In this document: positions 52,707-61,482 of the stretch, one piece after another | How positions within the stretch are numbered: the first letter of the stretch is position 1 | How the letters are laid out: every line of letters starts with the position of its first letter | Assembly (NCBI RefSeq): GCF_013778305.1 | Contig: NZ_JACEIC010000002.1 | Coordinates: 2,381,669-2,445,668, forward strand | DNA length: 64,000 nucleotides | DNA from: Nocardioides agri | GTDB taxonomy: Bacteria; Actinomycetota; Actinomycetes; Propionibacteriales; Nocardioidaceae | Direction of reading: 5' to 3' | Program-made: the position numbers and the translations under genes | Notes under the pieces: generated by a model | What the model was told of the DNA's origin: nothing | The model's database searches: none | Seen by the model: only the letters and a program-made list of their open reading frames with translations

Positions 52707-53933
52707 ATGGTGAGTCTCGACGCCGGCGCGCTCAGGCGGGCACTCGAGGGCTCCCTGCACCGGATCGTCTACACGCTGCTCTTCGCCATCGTCGCCCTGG
52801 CGATCGCGAACTTCGTGGTGCCTCCGCTGCGGGAGTACTCGGGCGCGAACGAGCAGGTCATCGCTCTCGCCGTCGTGGTCGTCCTCGTCATCGAGCTGCT
52901 CAGCACCCGTCTGCACCGCTTCGTCGACTGGCTCCTGTACGGCCAGCGGCACGACCCCGCGACGGCGTCCGTGCGGCTGTCCCGGGCTCTGGAGGACGTC
53001 GACGACGACCACGCGCTCGAGGCGCTCGTCGGCGCCCTGGCCGCCACCCTCCGGCTGACCTACGTGGCGGCGGTGCTCCACGACGACGGTCGGGACACGG
53101 CCGTCGTGTCCGTGGGCGAGCCGTCCGGGAGCATGACCGCGTTCCCGATCCGGCACGCCGGCACCCCGCTCGGTGAGCTGCGGGCCGCCCGCCGGAGCCA
53201 GCGCCTGGACCAGCGCGACGAGCGACTCCTCCAGGCTGCGGCCGCCCAGATCGGGCTGGTCCTGCACGCCGCCGCTCTCGCGAACGACCTCCGCGGCGCT
53301 CGGGAGAGCCTGGTCCTGTCGGTGGAGGACGAGCGTCGCCGGCTGCGCCGCGACATCCACGACGGGGTGGGACCGACCCTGGCCGGCATCGCCCTCGGCG
53401 TGGAGTCCGCGGAGCGGGCCGTCCGGCACGACCCGGCGCGGGCCGAGGCGCTCCTGGCCGACGTGCGGGTCGACGTGGTGGCGCTGGTCGACGACGTACG
53501 CCGCGTCGTCGACGGCCTGCGACCGCCGCTGCTCGACGAGATCGGGCTGGTCGCCGCCCTCGAGGAGCTGGCGCTCTCCTTCGAGACGCGCGGCACCTGC
53601 CGGATCGACGTCGCCGCCGACTCGTTGCCCCTGCTGCCGGCCGCGGTCGAGGTCGCTGCGTGGCACATCGGGGCGGAGGCGATCACCAACGTGACCCGGC
53701 ACTCGGGGGCGCGGAGCGCACGCGTCCGCCTCGGGGTGAAGCGCTCCTGGCTGGAGCTGCGGGTCGACGACGACGGCCGCGGCGGCGCCACCCAGCGGTC
53801 CCGCGGCACGGGGCTGACCTCGATGCGCCACCGCGCCGACGAGGTCGGCGGGCACGTCGAGGTCCGCAGCGACGCGGGTGGCACCACGGTCACCGCGAGG
53901 CTCCCGCTGCCGGTGGACGTGACCGATGACTGA
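52707..53933 (+). CDS. NarL-family sensor histidine kinase
   Basis: 408 aa from ATG 52707 (GTG 52701 possible). Two N-terminal helices (VYTLLFAIVALAIANFVV; VIALAVVVVLVIELLS), a GAF-like middle (about 100-190), then HisKA_3 with RRLRRDIHDGVGPTLAGIAL (phospho-acceptor His218) and an HATPase_c domain: HIGAEAITNVTRHSGA, DDDGRGG, GTGLTSMRHRADEVGG. It phosphorylates the response regulator encoded next; the genes overlap by 8 bp. The stimulus is unknown, and the short N-terminus suggests intramembrane or cytosolic sensing. Confidence 0.93.
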   Translation: MVSLDAGALRRALEGSLHRIVYTLLFAIVALAIANFVVPPLREYSGANEQVIALAVVVVLVIELLSTRLHRFVDWLLYGQRHDPATASVRLSRALEDVDDDHALEALVGALAATLRLTYVAAVLHDDGRDTAVVSVGEPSGSMTAFPIRHAGTPLGELRAARRSQRLDQRDERLLQAAAAQIGLVLHAAALANDLRGARESLVLSVEDERRRLRRDIHDGVGPTLAGIALGVESAERAVRHDPARAEALLADVRVDVVALVDDVRRVVDGLRPPLLDEIGLVAALEELALSFETRGTCRIDVAADSLPLLPAAVEVAAWHIGAEAITNVTRHSGARSARVRLGVKRSWLELRVDDDGRGGATQRSRGTGLTSMRHRADEVGGHVEVRSDAGGTTVTARLPLPVDVTDD

Positions 53934-54624
53934 GCCGTTGCCGGTGCTGCGCGTGCTCGCGGTGGACGACCACCCCGTCTACCTGCGCGGCCTCGTCGCG
54001 ACCCTCGAGGACGCCGAGAGCATCCGTCTGTGCGGGACGGCGGCGAGCGCCGCTGAGGCGCTCGAGGCCATCACGCGGGAGCAGCCGGACGTGGTCCTGC
54101 TCGACCTGAACCTGCCGGACGGCAACGGTGTCGAGGTCACCCGCACGCTGCGCGCCCGCGGGTATGCAGGCGCGATCGTGATGCTCACCATGTACGACGA
54201 CGAGGTGGCCCTGCGTGCGGCCCTCGAGGCCGGCGCACGCGGCTACCTGCTCAAGGGTGCGGACCAGGACGAGATCGTCGGCGCCATCCGGGCCGCCGCG
54301 CACGGCGGCGTCGTCGTCGGCCCGCAGCTCGCGGACCGGCTCACCGGCATGCTGACCGGTGCCACGAGTCGCGAACCCGCGCGGCTGGAAGGGCTCAGTG
54401 CGCGGGAGACGGAGATCCTCCGGCTCATGGCGCAGGGACGCACCAACCCGCAGATCGCGCGCGAGCTGGTGCTGAGCCCGAAGACGATCCGCAACCACAT
54501 CACCAACATCTTCGCCAAGCTCGGCGTCAGCGACCGCGAGCACGCCCTCCAGCGGGCCAATGAGCTCGGGCTCCGTGAACGGCTCGGTCCCTCCTGGTCA
54601 CCCGACGAGGGGTCGGCGGACTGA
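53926..54624 (+). CDS. NarL/LuxR-type response regulator
   Basis: 232 aa. Receiver domain: acidic pair Asp14/Asp15, phospho-acceptor Asp60 in VVLLDLNLPDGNG, Thr in MLTMYDD, Lys in YLLKGAD. C-terminal LuxR helix-turn-helix: GLSARETEILRLMAQGRTN, IARELVLSPKTIRNHITNIF. Partner of the upstream kinase. A likely target is the palindrome at 52403-52421. The last 27 bp overlap the convergent oxidase gene. Confidence 0.94.
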   Translation: MTEPLPVLRVLAVDDHPVYLRGLVATLEDAESIRLCGTAASAAEALEAITREQPDVVLLDLNLPDGNGVEVTRTLRARGYAGAIVMLTMYDDEVALRAALEAGARGYLLKGADQDEIVGAIRAAAHGGVVVGPQLADRLTGMLTGATSREPARLEGLSARETEILRLMAQGRTNPQIARELVLSPKTIRNHITNIFAKLGVSDREHALQRANELGLRERLGPSWSPDEGSAD

Positions 54625-56010
54625 GGCCTGGGCCAGGTAGCCGACGAACAACCGCTCCGGGTCGCGCTCGGCGTACACCTGCTCCAGCCGCGCGCTGGCC
54701 TCCTCGGAGAGGCAGCGGTGCGGACGGCGACGGAGGTCGCTGTCGCCGAGGTACTGCCCGACGGTGACCGGTGCGAGGTCGGCCATGACGGAGGCGAGCC
54801 AGGCCTGGTGGCGCTCGTCGTCGACCGGGTCCTCCCAAGGCACGTACGCCGCGAGGTAGATCTCCGACTGCACCGAGAACGCCATGTCGGGCAGCGCGCG
54901 CAGCGGCGCCATGCTGAACCAGATCGTGAACGCCTTCTCGTTGGGCAGCGTCGTGTACGCGCGCCGCATGGCCGGCACCACCTCGGACGCGGGTCCGGAG
55001 AGCCACGCGTTGTCGACGGCCCAGCGGTGTCCCTCGGGGTTGTCCTCGAGCTGCCGCGCGCGCTCCGCCTCGGGGGTGGTCGGCTCGTTGTCGATGACGA
55101 GGATCGCGCGGTCGATCGCCGGGTTCGTGCGGAACGGCGCGAGCGCCTGGTCGGCCTCGTGCTGGTCGTCGACCATCGCCAGCGCGGTCACCAGCAGGAC
55201 CGGCCCCGGTGCGAGGTGGGGGTCGGTCCTGGTGAGCGCGACGATCTCGACGGTGTCGGCGACGGTCCCGTGCGTCTCGTGCAGCCAGGTCATCACCTCG
55301 TCGAAGTCGGCGAGGTCGAAGGCCTGCACGGTGTGCGCGACGTGGCCCGGCAGCGGCCGGGTCTGCAGGTGGAAGCGGGTGACGACGCCGGGGAAGCCCG
55401 GGCCGGCGCCCCGCGCGGCCCAGTAGAGATCGGTGTTCTGGGTGGCGTCGGCGCGCACGAGCTCGCCGTCCGCCGTGACGACGTCGACGGCCACGACGTA
55501 CTCCGCCGCCCAGCCCCAGCCGCGGGCGTTCCAGCCCTGGCCGCCTTGGAGCAGGAAGCCGCCGATGCCGACCGTCGGGCAGTGGCCGCCCACGAAGAAG
55601 CGCCCGCGCTCGGCGAGGTACGGCGCCAGCTCGGCGCCGCCCTGGGTCGACGGCGACGCGGTGACGATGCCGGTCGCCGCGTCGTACTCCATCTCCCGCA
55701 GGCCGCCGAGGTCGATGACCAGCGCGTCGTCGCGCAGCGACCACTGCGCCCAGCTGTGGCCGCCGGAGCGGACCGCGACCTGCCAGCCGCGGTCGCGCGC
55801 GAGCCGGACGGCGGTCACCACGTCCGCCTCCGTCTCGGGCCGCACGACCGCGGCCGGCTGCCGCTCGGGGAGCCGCCGGTTGAAGATCCGGTCGACCCGC
55901 GCCCCCTCGAACCCCGCCGTCCCCCTGGAGATCAACCCCGGGACTTCAGGGTCCCCGCGGTGTTGTTCGGGGGAGCGAAGCGGAGGAGAAGAGCTCCGTG
56001 GGGTGTTCAC
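54598..56010 (-). CDS. FAD-linked oxidase, berberine-bridge/GOOX type
   Basis: 470 aa from GTG 56010, overlapping the hydroxylase stop (GTGA). FAD-binding PCMH domain: PETEADVVTAVRLARDRGWQ, SGGHSWAQWS with His85, GGHCPTVGIGGFLLQGGQGW with Cys144. His and Cys at these places allow bicovalent FAD attachment as in glucooligosaccharide oxidase and berberine-bridge enzymes. The C-terminal BBE segment (QVYAERDPERLFVGYLAQAS) is present though its end varies. No clear signal peptide. It probably oxidises an alcohol or sugar-like group of the pathway substrate. Confidence 0.88.
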   Translation of the reverse strand: MNTPRSSSPPLRSPEQHRGDPEVPGLISRGTAGFEGARVDRIFNRRLPERQPAAVVRPETEADVVTAVRLARDRGWQVAVRSGGHSWAQWSLRDDALVIDLGGLREMEYDAATGIVTASPSTQGGAELAPYLAERGRFFVGGHCPTVGIGGFLLQGGQGWNARGWGWAAEYVVAVDVVTADGELVRADATQNTDLYWAARGAGPGFPGVVTRFHLQTRPLPGHVAHTVQAFDLADFDEVMTWLHETHGTVADTVEIVALTRTDPHLAPGPVLLVTALAMVDDQHEADQALAPFRTNPAIDRAILVIDNEPTTPEAERARQLEDNPEGHRWAVDNAWLSGPASEVVPAMRRAYTTLPNEKAFTIWFSMAPLRALPDMAFSVQSEIYLAAYVPWEDPVDDERHQAWLASVMADLAPVTVGQYLGDSDLRRRPHRCLSEEASARLEQVYAERDPERLFVGYLAQASVRRPLVG

Positions 56011-57134
56011 GCTGGGGACACCAGGGCGTGCAGGGTCTGGCCCATGATCCGGCCGGGGTCGGCGCCCTCGGTCTCCGGGTGGATCTCCCACTCGGCGAGC
56101 GTGAGGCTGTTGTCGAGCACCATCTTCACGCGTGGGAAGCGGCGCTCCATGAACGCCGGCAGCACGTCCTCGACCTTGTCGCCGCTGGTGAGCATCTCGG
56201 CGAGGATCACCGCGTCCTCCGCGCACATCGCGGCGCCCTGGGCGATCAGCGGCGGGCACGCGTGTGCGGCGTCGCCGATGATGATCGAGCGACCGCGGTA
56301 CCAGGGCGACTCGACGCAGATCGCCTCGATCCACTGGTAGTTGACGACCGCGTCGTCGGACAGGCTGTCGCGGATCGCGCCCCAGGTGCCGCCGTACCCC
56401 TGCCCGCGCTCCTTGAGCTCGGCGCCGCGCGGGCCCTCGCCGACCATCGAGCGATCGAGGTTCTCCTCCAGCAGGAAGGCGTAGCAGAGGTCCTCGGAGA
56501 TCGGGGTGTAGCCGGCCTTGTACTTCGGGCCGCCGTAGTAGAGCTCGGAGCAGTCCAGCTCCGCGGGCCGCTTGGCGATCGTGCGCCAGATGCCCATGCC
56601 GACCGGGTGCGGCTGCGTCTCGATGCCGATCATCTCGCGCACCTTGGAGCGGATGCCGTCGGCGCCGACGAGCAGGTCGACGGTCTCGGTGGTGCCGTCG
56701 GACAGCGTGGCGGTCACCGAGTCGCCGTGGTCGTCGATCGCGGTGATCGTGGTGCCGAGCCGGACGTCGACGCCCGCGGCGACGACCTCCTCGGCGAGGA
56801 CGTCGGCCAGGTCGCCGCGCAGGGCGCCCATCGTGCCCGGCAGGTCCGGGCCGCCCATCGGCGGCGTGGGGATCTCCGCGATCACGTGGCCGTCGGCGGT
56901 GCGCATCCGGAGGTGGCTGAACGCGAAGCCGCGCTCCGCGAGCTTGTCGTAGATGCCCACGGACCGGAACGCCTTGAGCGCGTTGCCCTGCAGGGTGATG
57001 CCGTGGCCGACGCCGCCGAGCGACTCGCGCAGGTCGACGAGCACGACCTCGACACCCTGCTGGTGCAGGGCGAGCGACAGCACGCCGCCGGTGACGCCGC
57101 CACCGACGACGAGGACGCGGTTGGGGTGGGACAT
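56007..57134 (-). CDS. FAD-dependent aromatic-ring hydroxylase-type monooxygenase
   Basis: 375 aa from ATG 57134 (TAGGAGA upstream). Class A flavoprotein monooxygenase: N-terminal GxGxxG VLVVGGGVTGGVLSLALHQQ, DG motif LLVGADGIRSKVREMIG, GD motif IIGDAAHACPPLIAQGAAM. Length and motifs match UbiH/PHBH-like hydroxylases that put an OH on activated aromatic rings with NAD(P)H. The central sequence CSELYYGGPKYKAGYTPIS may help substrate choice, which cannot be predicted. Confidence 0.9.
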   Translation of the reverse strand: MSHPNRVLVVGGGVTGGVLSLALHQQGVEVVLVDLRESLGGVGHGITLQGNALKAFRSVGIYDKLAERGFAFSHLRMRTADGHVIAEIPTPPMGGPDLPGTMGALRGDLADVLAEEVVAAGVDVRLGTTITAIDDHGDSVTATLSDGTTETVDLLVGADGIRSKVREMIGIETQPHPVGMGIWRTIAKRPAELDCSELYYGGPKYKAGYTPISEDLCYAFLLEENLDRSMVGEGPRGAELKERGQGYGGTWGAIRDSLSDDAVVNYQWIEAICVESPWYRGRSIIIGDAAHACPPLIAQGAAMCAEDAVILAEMLTSGDKVEDVLPAFMERRFPRVKMVLDNSLTLAEWEIHPETEGADPGRIMGQTLHALVSPA

Positions 57135-57142
57135 GAGGTCTC

Positions 57143-58105
57143 CTAGGCGATGAGGACGGGCGCCGCGACGGCGTCGGCGATGAGCTGGAAGGCCCCGCCG
57201 ACGGGTTCGATGTCGGCGGGCAGGTTCAGGAAGCCGTGCATGACGCCCGGCACGACGTGACGCCGCAGCGGGACGCCGGCGTCGGTGAGCTGGCGGGCGA
57301 ACGGCTCCTCGGAGCCTCGCAAGTCGTCGCCCTCGGCGTCGACCATGAGGACCGGGCAGAGTCCGGCGAGGTCGGCGAGCGCCGGCATGGCGTAGCCGTC
57401 CGCCGAGTCCGGTGACGCCCCCAGGTAGTTGGCGGTGATGCCCGCGGTGCCCTCGGCGGTGAAGCGGAGCATCGGCGGGACGGACGCGAGCAGGGCGTCC
57501 ACCTCTGCCGGGACCGGGGGCAGGACCGGGTGGAAGACGCCGTAGGCCGGAGCGAGCAGCGCCGGGAGCCAGCTGTCCTCGTCGCGCACGCGCAGCACGG
57601 CACCGGTCGCGAGGTTGCCCCCGGCGCTGGCGCCCCCGACGGTGATGCGGGCGGCGTCCACCCCGAGCCCGGCGGCCTCGTCGCGCACCCACCGCACCAC
57701 GGCCACGACGTCGTCGAGCGGCACGGGGTAGTGGACCCCGTCGACCGCCAGCCGGTAGTCGACACTGACGACGACCGCGCCGGCGCGGTCGCACACCTCG
57801 CGTGCGGTCCGGTCGGCCTCGGGCATGTCGAGGTCGCCGCCCATGAACGCGCCGCCGTGCATCCAGACGAGGCACGGCCGGTCCACGGTGCCGCCGGCCG
57901 GGGTGTAGATCCGCGCCGGCACGGGTCCGTGCGGGCCGGGCACCGCGCCGTCCTCGGCGTCGACTGCCGGTGGAGGCGTGGCGTCGCGCCACTGCATGAA
58001 CGCGTGGAACCGGTCCTCGAGCGCCGGGTCGCCCATCAGCTGCTCGAAGGAGTCGATCCCGTCGAGCAGCGGGAAGCGCTCGACGTACGACGGGTGCAGG
58101 CTCAT
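57143..58105 (-). CDS. Alpha/beta hydrolase, hormone-sensitive-lipase family
   Basis: 320 aa from ATG 58105, overlapping the ATPase stop by 4 bp. Oxyanion motif CLVWMHGGAFMGGDLD (HGGAF), nucleophile elbow TVGGASAGGNLA, Asp in MVDAEGDDLRG, His in VPGVMHGFLNLP. This is the esterase/acetyl-hydrolase branch that acts on short acyl esters or lactones. In this operon it would free the imported compound of an ester group (inference). Confidence 0.9.
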   Translation of the reverse strand: MSLHPSYVERFPLLDGIDSFEQLMGDPALEDRFHAFMQWRDATPPPAVDAEDGAVPGPHGPVPARIYTPAGGTVDRPCLVWMHGGAFMGGDLDMPEADRTAREVCDRAGAVVVSVDYRLAVDGVHYPVPLDDVVAVVRWVRDEAAGLGVDAARITVGGASAGGNLATGAVLRVRDEDSWLPALLAPAYGVFHPVLPPVPAEVDALLASVPPMLRFTAEGTAGITANYLGASPDSADGYAMPALADLAGLCPVLMVDAEGDDLRGSEEPFARQLTDAGVPLRRHVVPGVMHGFLNLPADIEPVGGAFQLIADAVAAPVLIA

Positions 58106-58887
58106 GCCCCTGCCGTCTCGAACATCGACGCGCGGGACCCGGTGATCCAGCCGACGACGTGGTCGCGGTCGGCTCCGGCGGTGGGCAGGTCGGCGACCTT
58201 CTTGCCGCGGTTGAGGATCACCAGACGGTCGGTGACCTCGAAGCACAGCGGCAGGTCGTGGGTGACCACCACGATCGCGATGCCCTGGTCGGCCATCCGG
58301 CGGATCAGGCTCTCGACGTTCTTGGTCTGCTCGTAGCCGAGCGCCGCGGTCGGCTCGTCGAGCAGGAGGATCCCCTGCGACTCCCCGTTGACCCGGATGG
58401 CGCTGCGCGCCAGCGCCACGACCTGGCGCTGGCCGCCGGAGAGCATCTCGACGGGTCGGGTCATCGGCGCCGTACGTACGCCGAGGCGGTCGAGCTCCTT
58501 CTCGGAGCTGCGCCGCATGGCCTTGCGATCGACGAAGCCGAGCCAGCCGAGCGGGCCCCTGCGCAGGGTCTCCTGGCCGAGGTTGAGGTTGGTCGCGATG
58601 TCCTGCGGCTCGACCAGGGACAGGTCCTGGTAGACCATCTGGATGCCGGCGTCGGCGGCGTCGCTCGGCGCGTGGAAGGACTGCTCCTCGCCGCGCACCC
58701 GGATGGTGCCCTGCGAGGGGCGGTGCGCGCCCGACATCACCTTGAGCAGCGTCGACTTGCCGGCGCCGTTGTCGCCGAGCAGGCCGACCACCTCGCCCGG
58801 CTGGACGTGGATGTCGATGCCGTCGAGGGCACGGACGAATCCGTAGTGCATCTCGATGCCGGTCAGCTCCAGGGCAGGGGTGCTCAT
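58102..58887 (-). CDS. Sugar-type ABC importer ATP-binding protein (single-domain RbsA-like)
   Basis: 261 aa. Walker A LLGDNGAGKSTLLKVMSG, Q-loop VYQDLSLVEPQDIATNLNLG, signature LSGGQRQVVALAR, Walker B GILLLDEPTAALG, switch VVVTHD. Most ribose-type ATPases (RbsA/XylG) are double; this one has one nucleotide-binding domain and therefore works as a homodimer. Operates with the adjacent permease and binding lipoprotein. Confidence 0.93.
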   Translation of the reverse strand: MSTPALELTGIEMHYGFVRALDGIDIHVQPGEVVGLLGDNGAGKSTLLKVMSGAHRPSQGTIRVRGEEQSFHAPSDAADAGIQMVYQDLSLVEPQDIATNLNLGQETLRRGPLGWLGFVDRKAMRRSSEKELDRLGVRTAPMTRPVEMLSGGQRQVVALARSAIRVNGESQGILLLDEPTAALGYEQTKNVESLIRRMADQGIAIVVVTHDLPLCFEVTDRLVILNRGKKVADLPTAGADRDHVVGWITGSRASMFETAGA

Positions 58888-58888
58888 G

Positions 58889-59977
58889 TCAGACCTTCTT
58901 CTCGTGGACGGACAGGTTCGCGGCCATCAGGCGCTCGGAGACCGCCGTCTGGAGCACCCGCTCGAGCAGCAGCGAGCCGAGCAGCAGCGCGCCGGTGCAG
59001 ACCGTGGCCCAGTAGGGCTGGATGCCGCGGATCGTCAGGCCGTTGCTGATGGTCGCGAGGATCAGGGCGCCCACCAGGACCCGCGGCAGGCTGCCGCGGC
59101 CGCCGGTGAGGGCGACGCCGGCCAGGGCCACGGCGGTGAGGGCGTTGAAGATGATCTGCGGGCTCGCGTTGGGGTTCGCCTCGGTCACGACCGCGGTGCT
59201 CACCAGGCCGCCGAGCGAGGCCAGCAGCCCGGAGAGCACGAAGCCGAGCACCTTGTAGCGGTCGGCGTGGATGCCGGCGCGGCGTACCGCCTCGGCGTTG
59301 CCGCCGACCGCCATCAGCCGGATGCCGTCGCGGGTGCGGGTCAGGAACACCGTGCCGACGACGAACACCGCGGCCACGATGAAGACCGGCGCCGGGATGC
59401 CGGAGAAGCTGTCGCCGACCGCGAGGTAGCGGTGGGTGCCCATGAACTCGAGCTGGTTGAGCCCCGGGAAGGTGTAGCCCCCGGCGATGACCGCCGCGAG
59501 CCCGGAGAGCACCGAGAGCGTGCCGATCGTGACGATGATCGGGTTGAAGCCGCGGATCGTGATCAGGCCGTTGACCAGCCCGACGACGACGCCCGCCGCG
59601 AGGCCGGCGGCGAGACCGAGCCAGGTGGCGTGACCGTGGGTCAGCAGCCAGCCGCAGACGCAGCTCGCCACGGCGGCGGTGCCCGGCAGGGAGAGGTCCA
59701 GGACGCCGGTCATGATCCCGATGCCCACGCCCGCGGCGAAGAGCGCGGTGAGGGCGGCGGCGTTGGCGATGAGCAGCGCGTTGTCGACCTTGAAGAAGTA
59801 CGGCGAGCACCAGAACGCGAACACCGCGATCAGCAGTCCCCAGAGGACGAAGATGCCGCGGTCGCGCAGGAACACCAGGACCGAGATCGCACGCGGCATG
59901 TCCTGGCCGGAGGGGGCGGGGGCCGGCGCCGGGCCGGGGCTGTTCGCCCCGGCCACGGCGGCCTCAGTGTTGGTCAT
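58889..59977 (-). CDS. Sugar-type ABC importer permease (RbsC-like)
   Basis: 362 aa from ATG 59977. Proline/alanine-rich N-terminus, then 8-10 helices of the BPD_transp_2 family: GVLDLSLPGTAAVASCVCGW, ITIRGFNPIIVTIGTLSVLS, AVGGNAEAVRRAGIHADRYK and IIFNALTAVALAGVALTGGR are typical RbsC/AraH motifs. 1 nt from the ATPase start. Confidence 0.93.
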   Translation of the reverse strand: MTNTEAAVAGANSPGPAPAPAPSGQDMPRAISVLVFLRDRGIFVLWGLLIAVFAFWCSPYFFKVDNALLIANAAALTALFAAGVGIGIMTGVLDLSLPGTAAVASCVCGWLLTHGHATWLGLAAGLAAGVVVGLVNGLITIRGFNPIIVTIGTLSVLSGLAAVIAGGYTFPGLNQLEFMGTHRYLAVGDSFSGIPAPVFIVAAVFVVGTVFLTRTRDGIRLMAVGGNAEAVRRAGIHADRYKVLGFVLSGLLASLGGLVSTAVVTEANPNASPQIIFNALTAVALAGVALTGGRGSLPRVLVGALILATISNGLTIRGIQPYWATVCTGALLLGSLLLERVLQTAVSERLMAANLSVHEKKV

Positions 59978-59982
59978 CGTGC

Positions 59983-60984
59983 TCAACTCTCGGCCTTGAC
60001 GACCTTCTGCGGCGTCACGAGCTGGACGCCCTCGGCGTCGGGGTCGTCGAGCATCTCGGTGAGCTTGTCGACGTTCTGCGTCATGTCGTCGGCGAACTGC
60101 AGCGCCACGACGGCGTAGAGGTCGCCGCTCTCGACGGCGGCGAGGGTCTCCTCGTTGCCGCCGGTCTCGGTGATGCAGGGGACGTCCTTGCCCGCCGCCT
60201 TGAACGCGCCGACCGTGCCGAGTGCGCCCTCGTCGTTCTGGGCGAAGACCGCCGTGATGTCGGGGTTGCCCTGCAGGGCGTTGCCGACGTCGGTCTGTGC
60301 GGCCTGGCGGTCGGTCACCGTGATCGTCGTGACGATCTCGGCGTCGGGGGCGGTCGCGGCCAGGGTCTCCTTGACCGCGCCCTCGTACTCCTCCTTGCCG
60401 GCGGTGCCGGCGGTGGACTCGGCGAAGAGGACCTTCGCCTTGCCGTCGTACCGCTCGTTGATGCAGTTGCCGAGCTCGGTGCCGGCGGCCTCGCCCTGGG
60501 CCTTGTAGTCGATGGTGGCGAAGGAGATCCCGGGCTGCATGCCGTCCATGCCGTACGCCTCGGGCGTGCCGTTGACGACCATGGGGACGCCCTTCGCCTG
60601 GGCGGCGGGCAGCAGCGCCTTGGCGGCGTCCGGCGCGACCATGATCGCCCAGACCGCGTCCGCCTTGCCGCTCTCGATCGCCGTCTGCAGGTCGGTGACC
60701 TGCTTCTGGGGGTCGAGGTTCGGGTCCTGCACGATCACGTCGTAGCCCTGCTCCTCGGCGTAGTGCTTCACGCCCTCGGAGAGCTGCTGCATGGCGGGGA
60801 TCTTCAGCGCCAGGGGCGAGAAGACAAGGGTCTTGGTCTCGTCCGAACCCGAGTCGGTGTCGCTGCTGCCGGCGGCGGGCTTCGGGTCGCTGCCGCAGGC
60901 GGCGAGCACGACGAAGCTGCTGACGGCCAGGGCGGCGAGGGCGGCGCGCCGCCCCTTGCCCAACGTGTGTGAACGGGACGTCAT
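59983..60984 (-). CDS. Periplasmic-type sugar/aromatic-binding lipoprotein of the ABC importer
   Basis: 333 aa. Lipobox LAAC, Cys30. Mature part: VFSPLALKIPAMQQLSEGVK, YDVIVQDPNLDPQKQVTDLQ, KADAVWAIMVAPDAAK, FAQNDEGALGTVGAFKAAG and CITETGGNEETLAAVESGD, the RbsB/peripla_BP_4 fold. It selects the transported substrate, which may be a sugar, a cyclitol or a small aromatic conjugate. First gene of the left-pointing operon, behind an AGGAG site. Confidence 0.93.
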   Translation of the reverse strand: MTSRSHTLGKGRRAALAALAVSSFVVLAACGSDPKPAAGSSDTDSGSDETKTLVFSPLALKIPAMQQLSEGVKHYAEEQGYDVIVQDPNLDPQKQVTDLQTAIESGKADAVWAIMVAPDAAKALLPAAQAKGVPMVVNGTPEAYGMDGMQPGISFATIDYKAQGEAAGTELGNCINERYDGKAKVLFAESTAGTAGKEEYEGAVKETLAATAPDAEIVTTITVTDRQAAQTDVGNALQGNPDITAVFAQNDEGALGTVGAFKAAGKDVPCITETGGNEETLAAVESGDLYAVVALQFADDMTQNVDKLTEMLDDPDAEGVQLVTPQKVVKAES

Positions 60985-61004
60985 GGGATCTCCTGGTCCT
61001 CGAC

Positions 61005-61038
61005 GGCGACCGGCGGTCGCCTGTGTGGTCGGTCACAG
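61005..61038. promoter_or_regulatory. Inverted repeats in the divergent control region of the catabolic island
   Basis: GGCGACC-GGC-GGTCGCC (61005-61021) is directly followed by CTGTG-N8-CACAG (61021-61038). They lie just upstream of the importer operon start and are candidates for regulator binding or, for the first, a leader hairpin. Confidence 0.4.
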
Positions 61039-61127
61039 GAAAACCCCGTCGCCGAGAACCCGGAACCCCGATCGGCGTGATGCCAGCCATAGCCGCCAAC
61101 GCTTTCCGCGGGCTTCCGCCGCACACC

Positions 61128-61133
61128 TAGCGT
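61128..61133 (+). promoter_or_regulatory. Putative -10 hexamer of the right-pointing operon
   Basis: TAGCGT, 53 bp before the ABM-gene ATG. A possible -35 TTTCCG lies 19 bp upstream; weak. Confidence 0.3.
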
Positions 61134-61186
61134 GAGTGCGCCGGCAGTGGACCAGCCCTGCCAACACGCACGCACAGGAGAACCCC

Positions 61187-61480
61187 ATGGCCTACGTCGT
61201 CAGCGCCGTCTGGACCGCCCAGCCCGGGCAGGAGGGCGTCGTGCTCGACGCGATCCAGAAGCTCGGTCCGCTCTCGCGGGAGGAGCCGGGCAACCAGTAC
61301 TACCAGGCGTTCCAGGACCCGGCCGAGCCGCTGGTCTTCCGCCTCTTCGAGGTCTACGACGACCAGGCCGCGGCGGACGCGCACTGGGCGTCGCCGCACT
61401 TCAAGGAGTTCGCGCTCGAGCAGGCGATCCCGGTGCTCGCCAACCGCGAGCGCGCCTTCTACGAGACGATCGGCGGCTGA
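61187..61480 (+). CDS. ABM-domain (antibiotic biosynthesis monooxygenase-like) protein
   Basis: 97 aa from ATG 61187 (ACAGGAGA upstream). Dimeric ferredoxin-like alpha/beta barrel: YVVSAVWTAQPGQEGVVLDA at the start, GNQYYQAFQDPAEPLVFRLF, EVYDDQAAADAHWASPHFKE with the conserved His of the SPHF motif. Such proteins oxidise quinols/phenols without cofactor or act as accessory dimers. It likely works on the hydroxylated product made by the neighbouring operon. Confidence 0.88.
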   Translation: MAYVVSAVWTAQPGQEGVVLDAIQKLGPLSREEPGNQYYQAFQDPAEPLVFRLFEVYDDQAAADAHWASPHFKEFALEQAIPVLANRERAFYETIGG

Positions 61481-61482
61481 CC

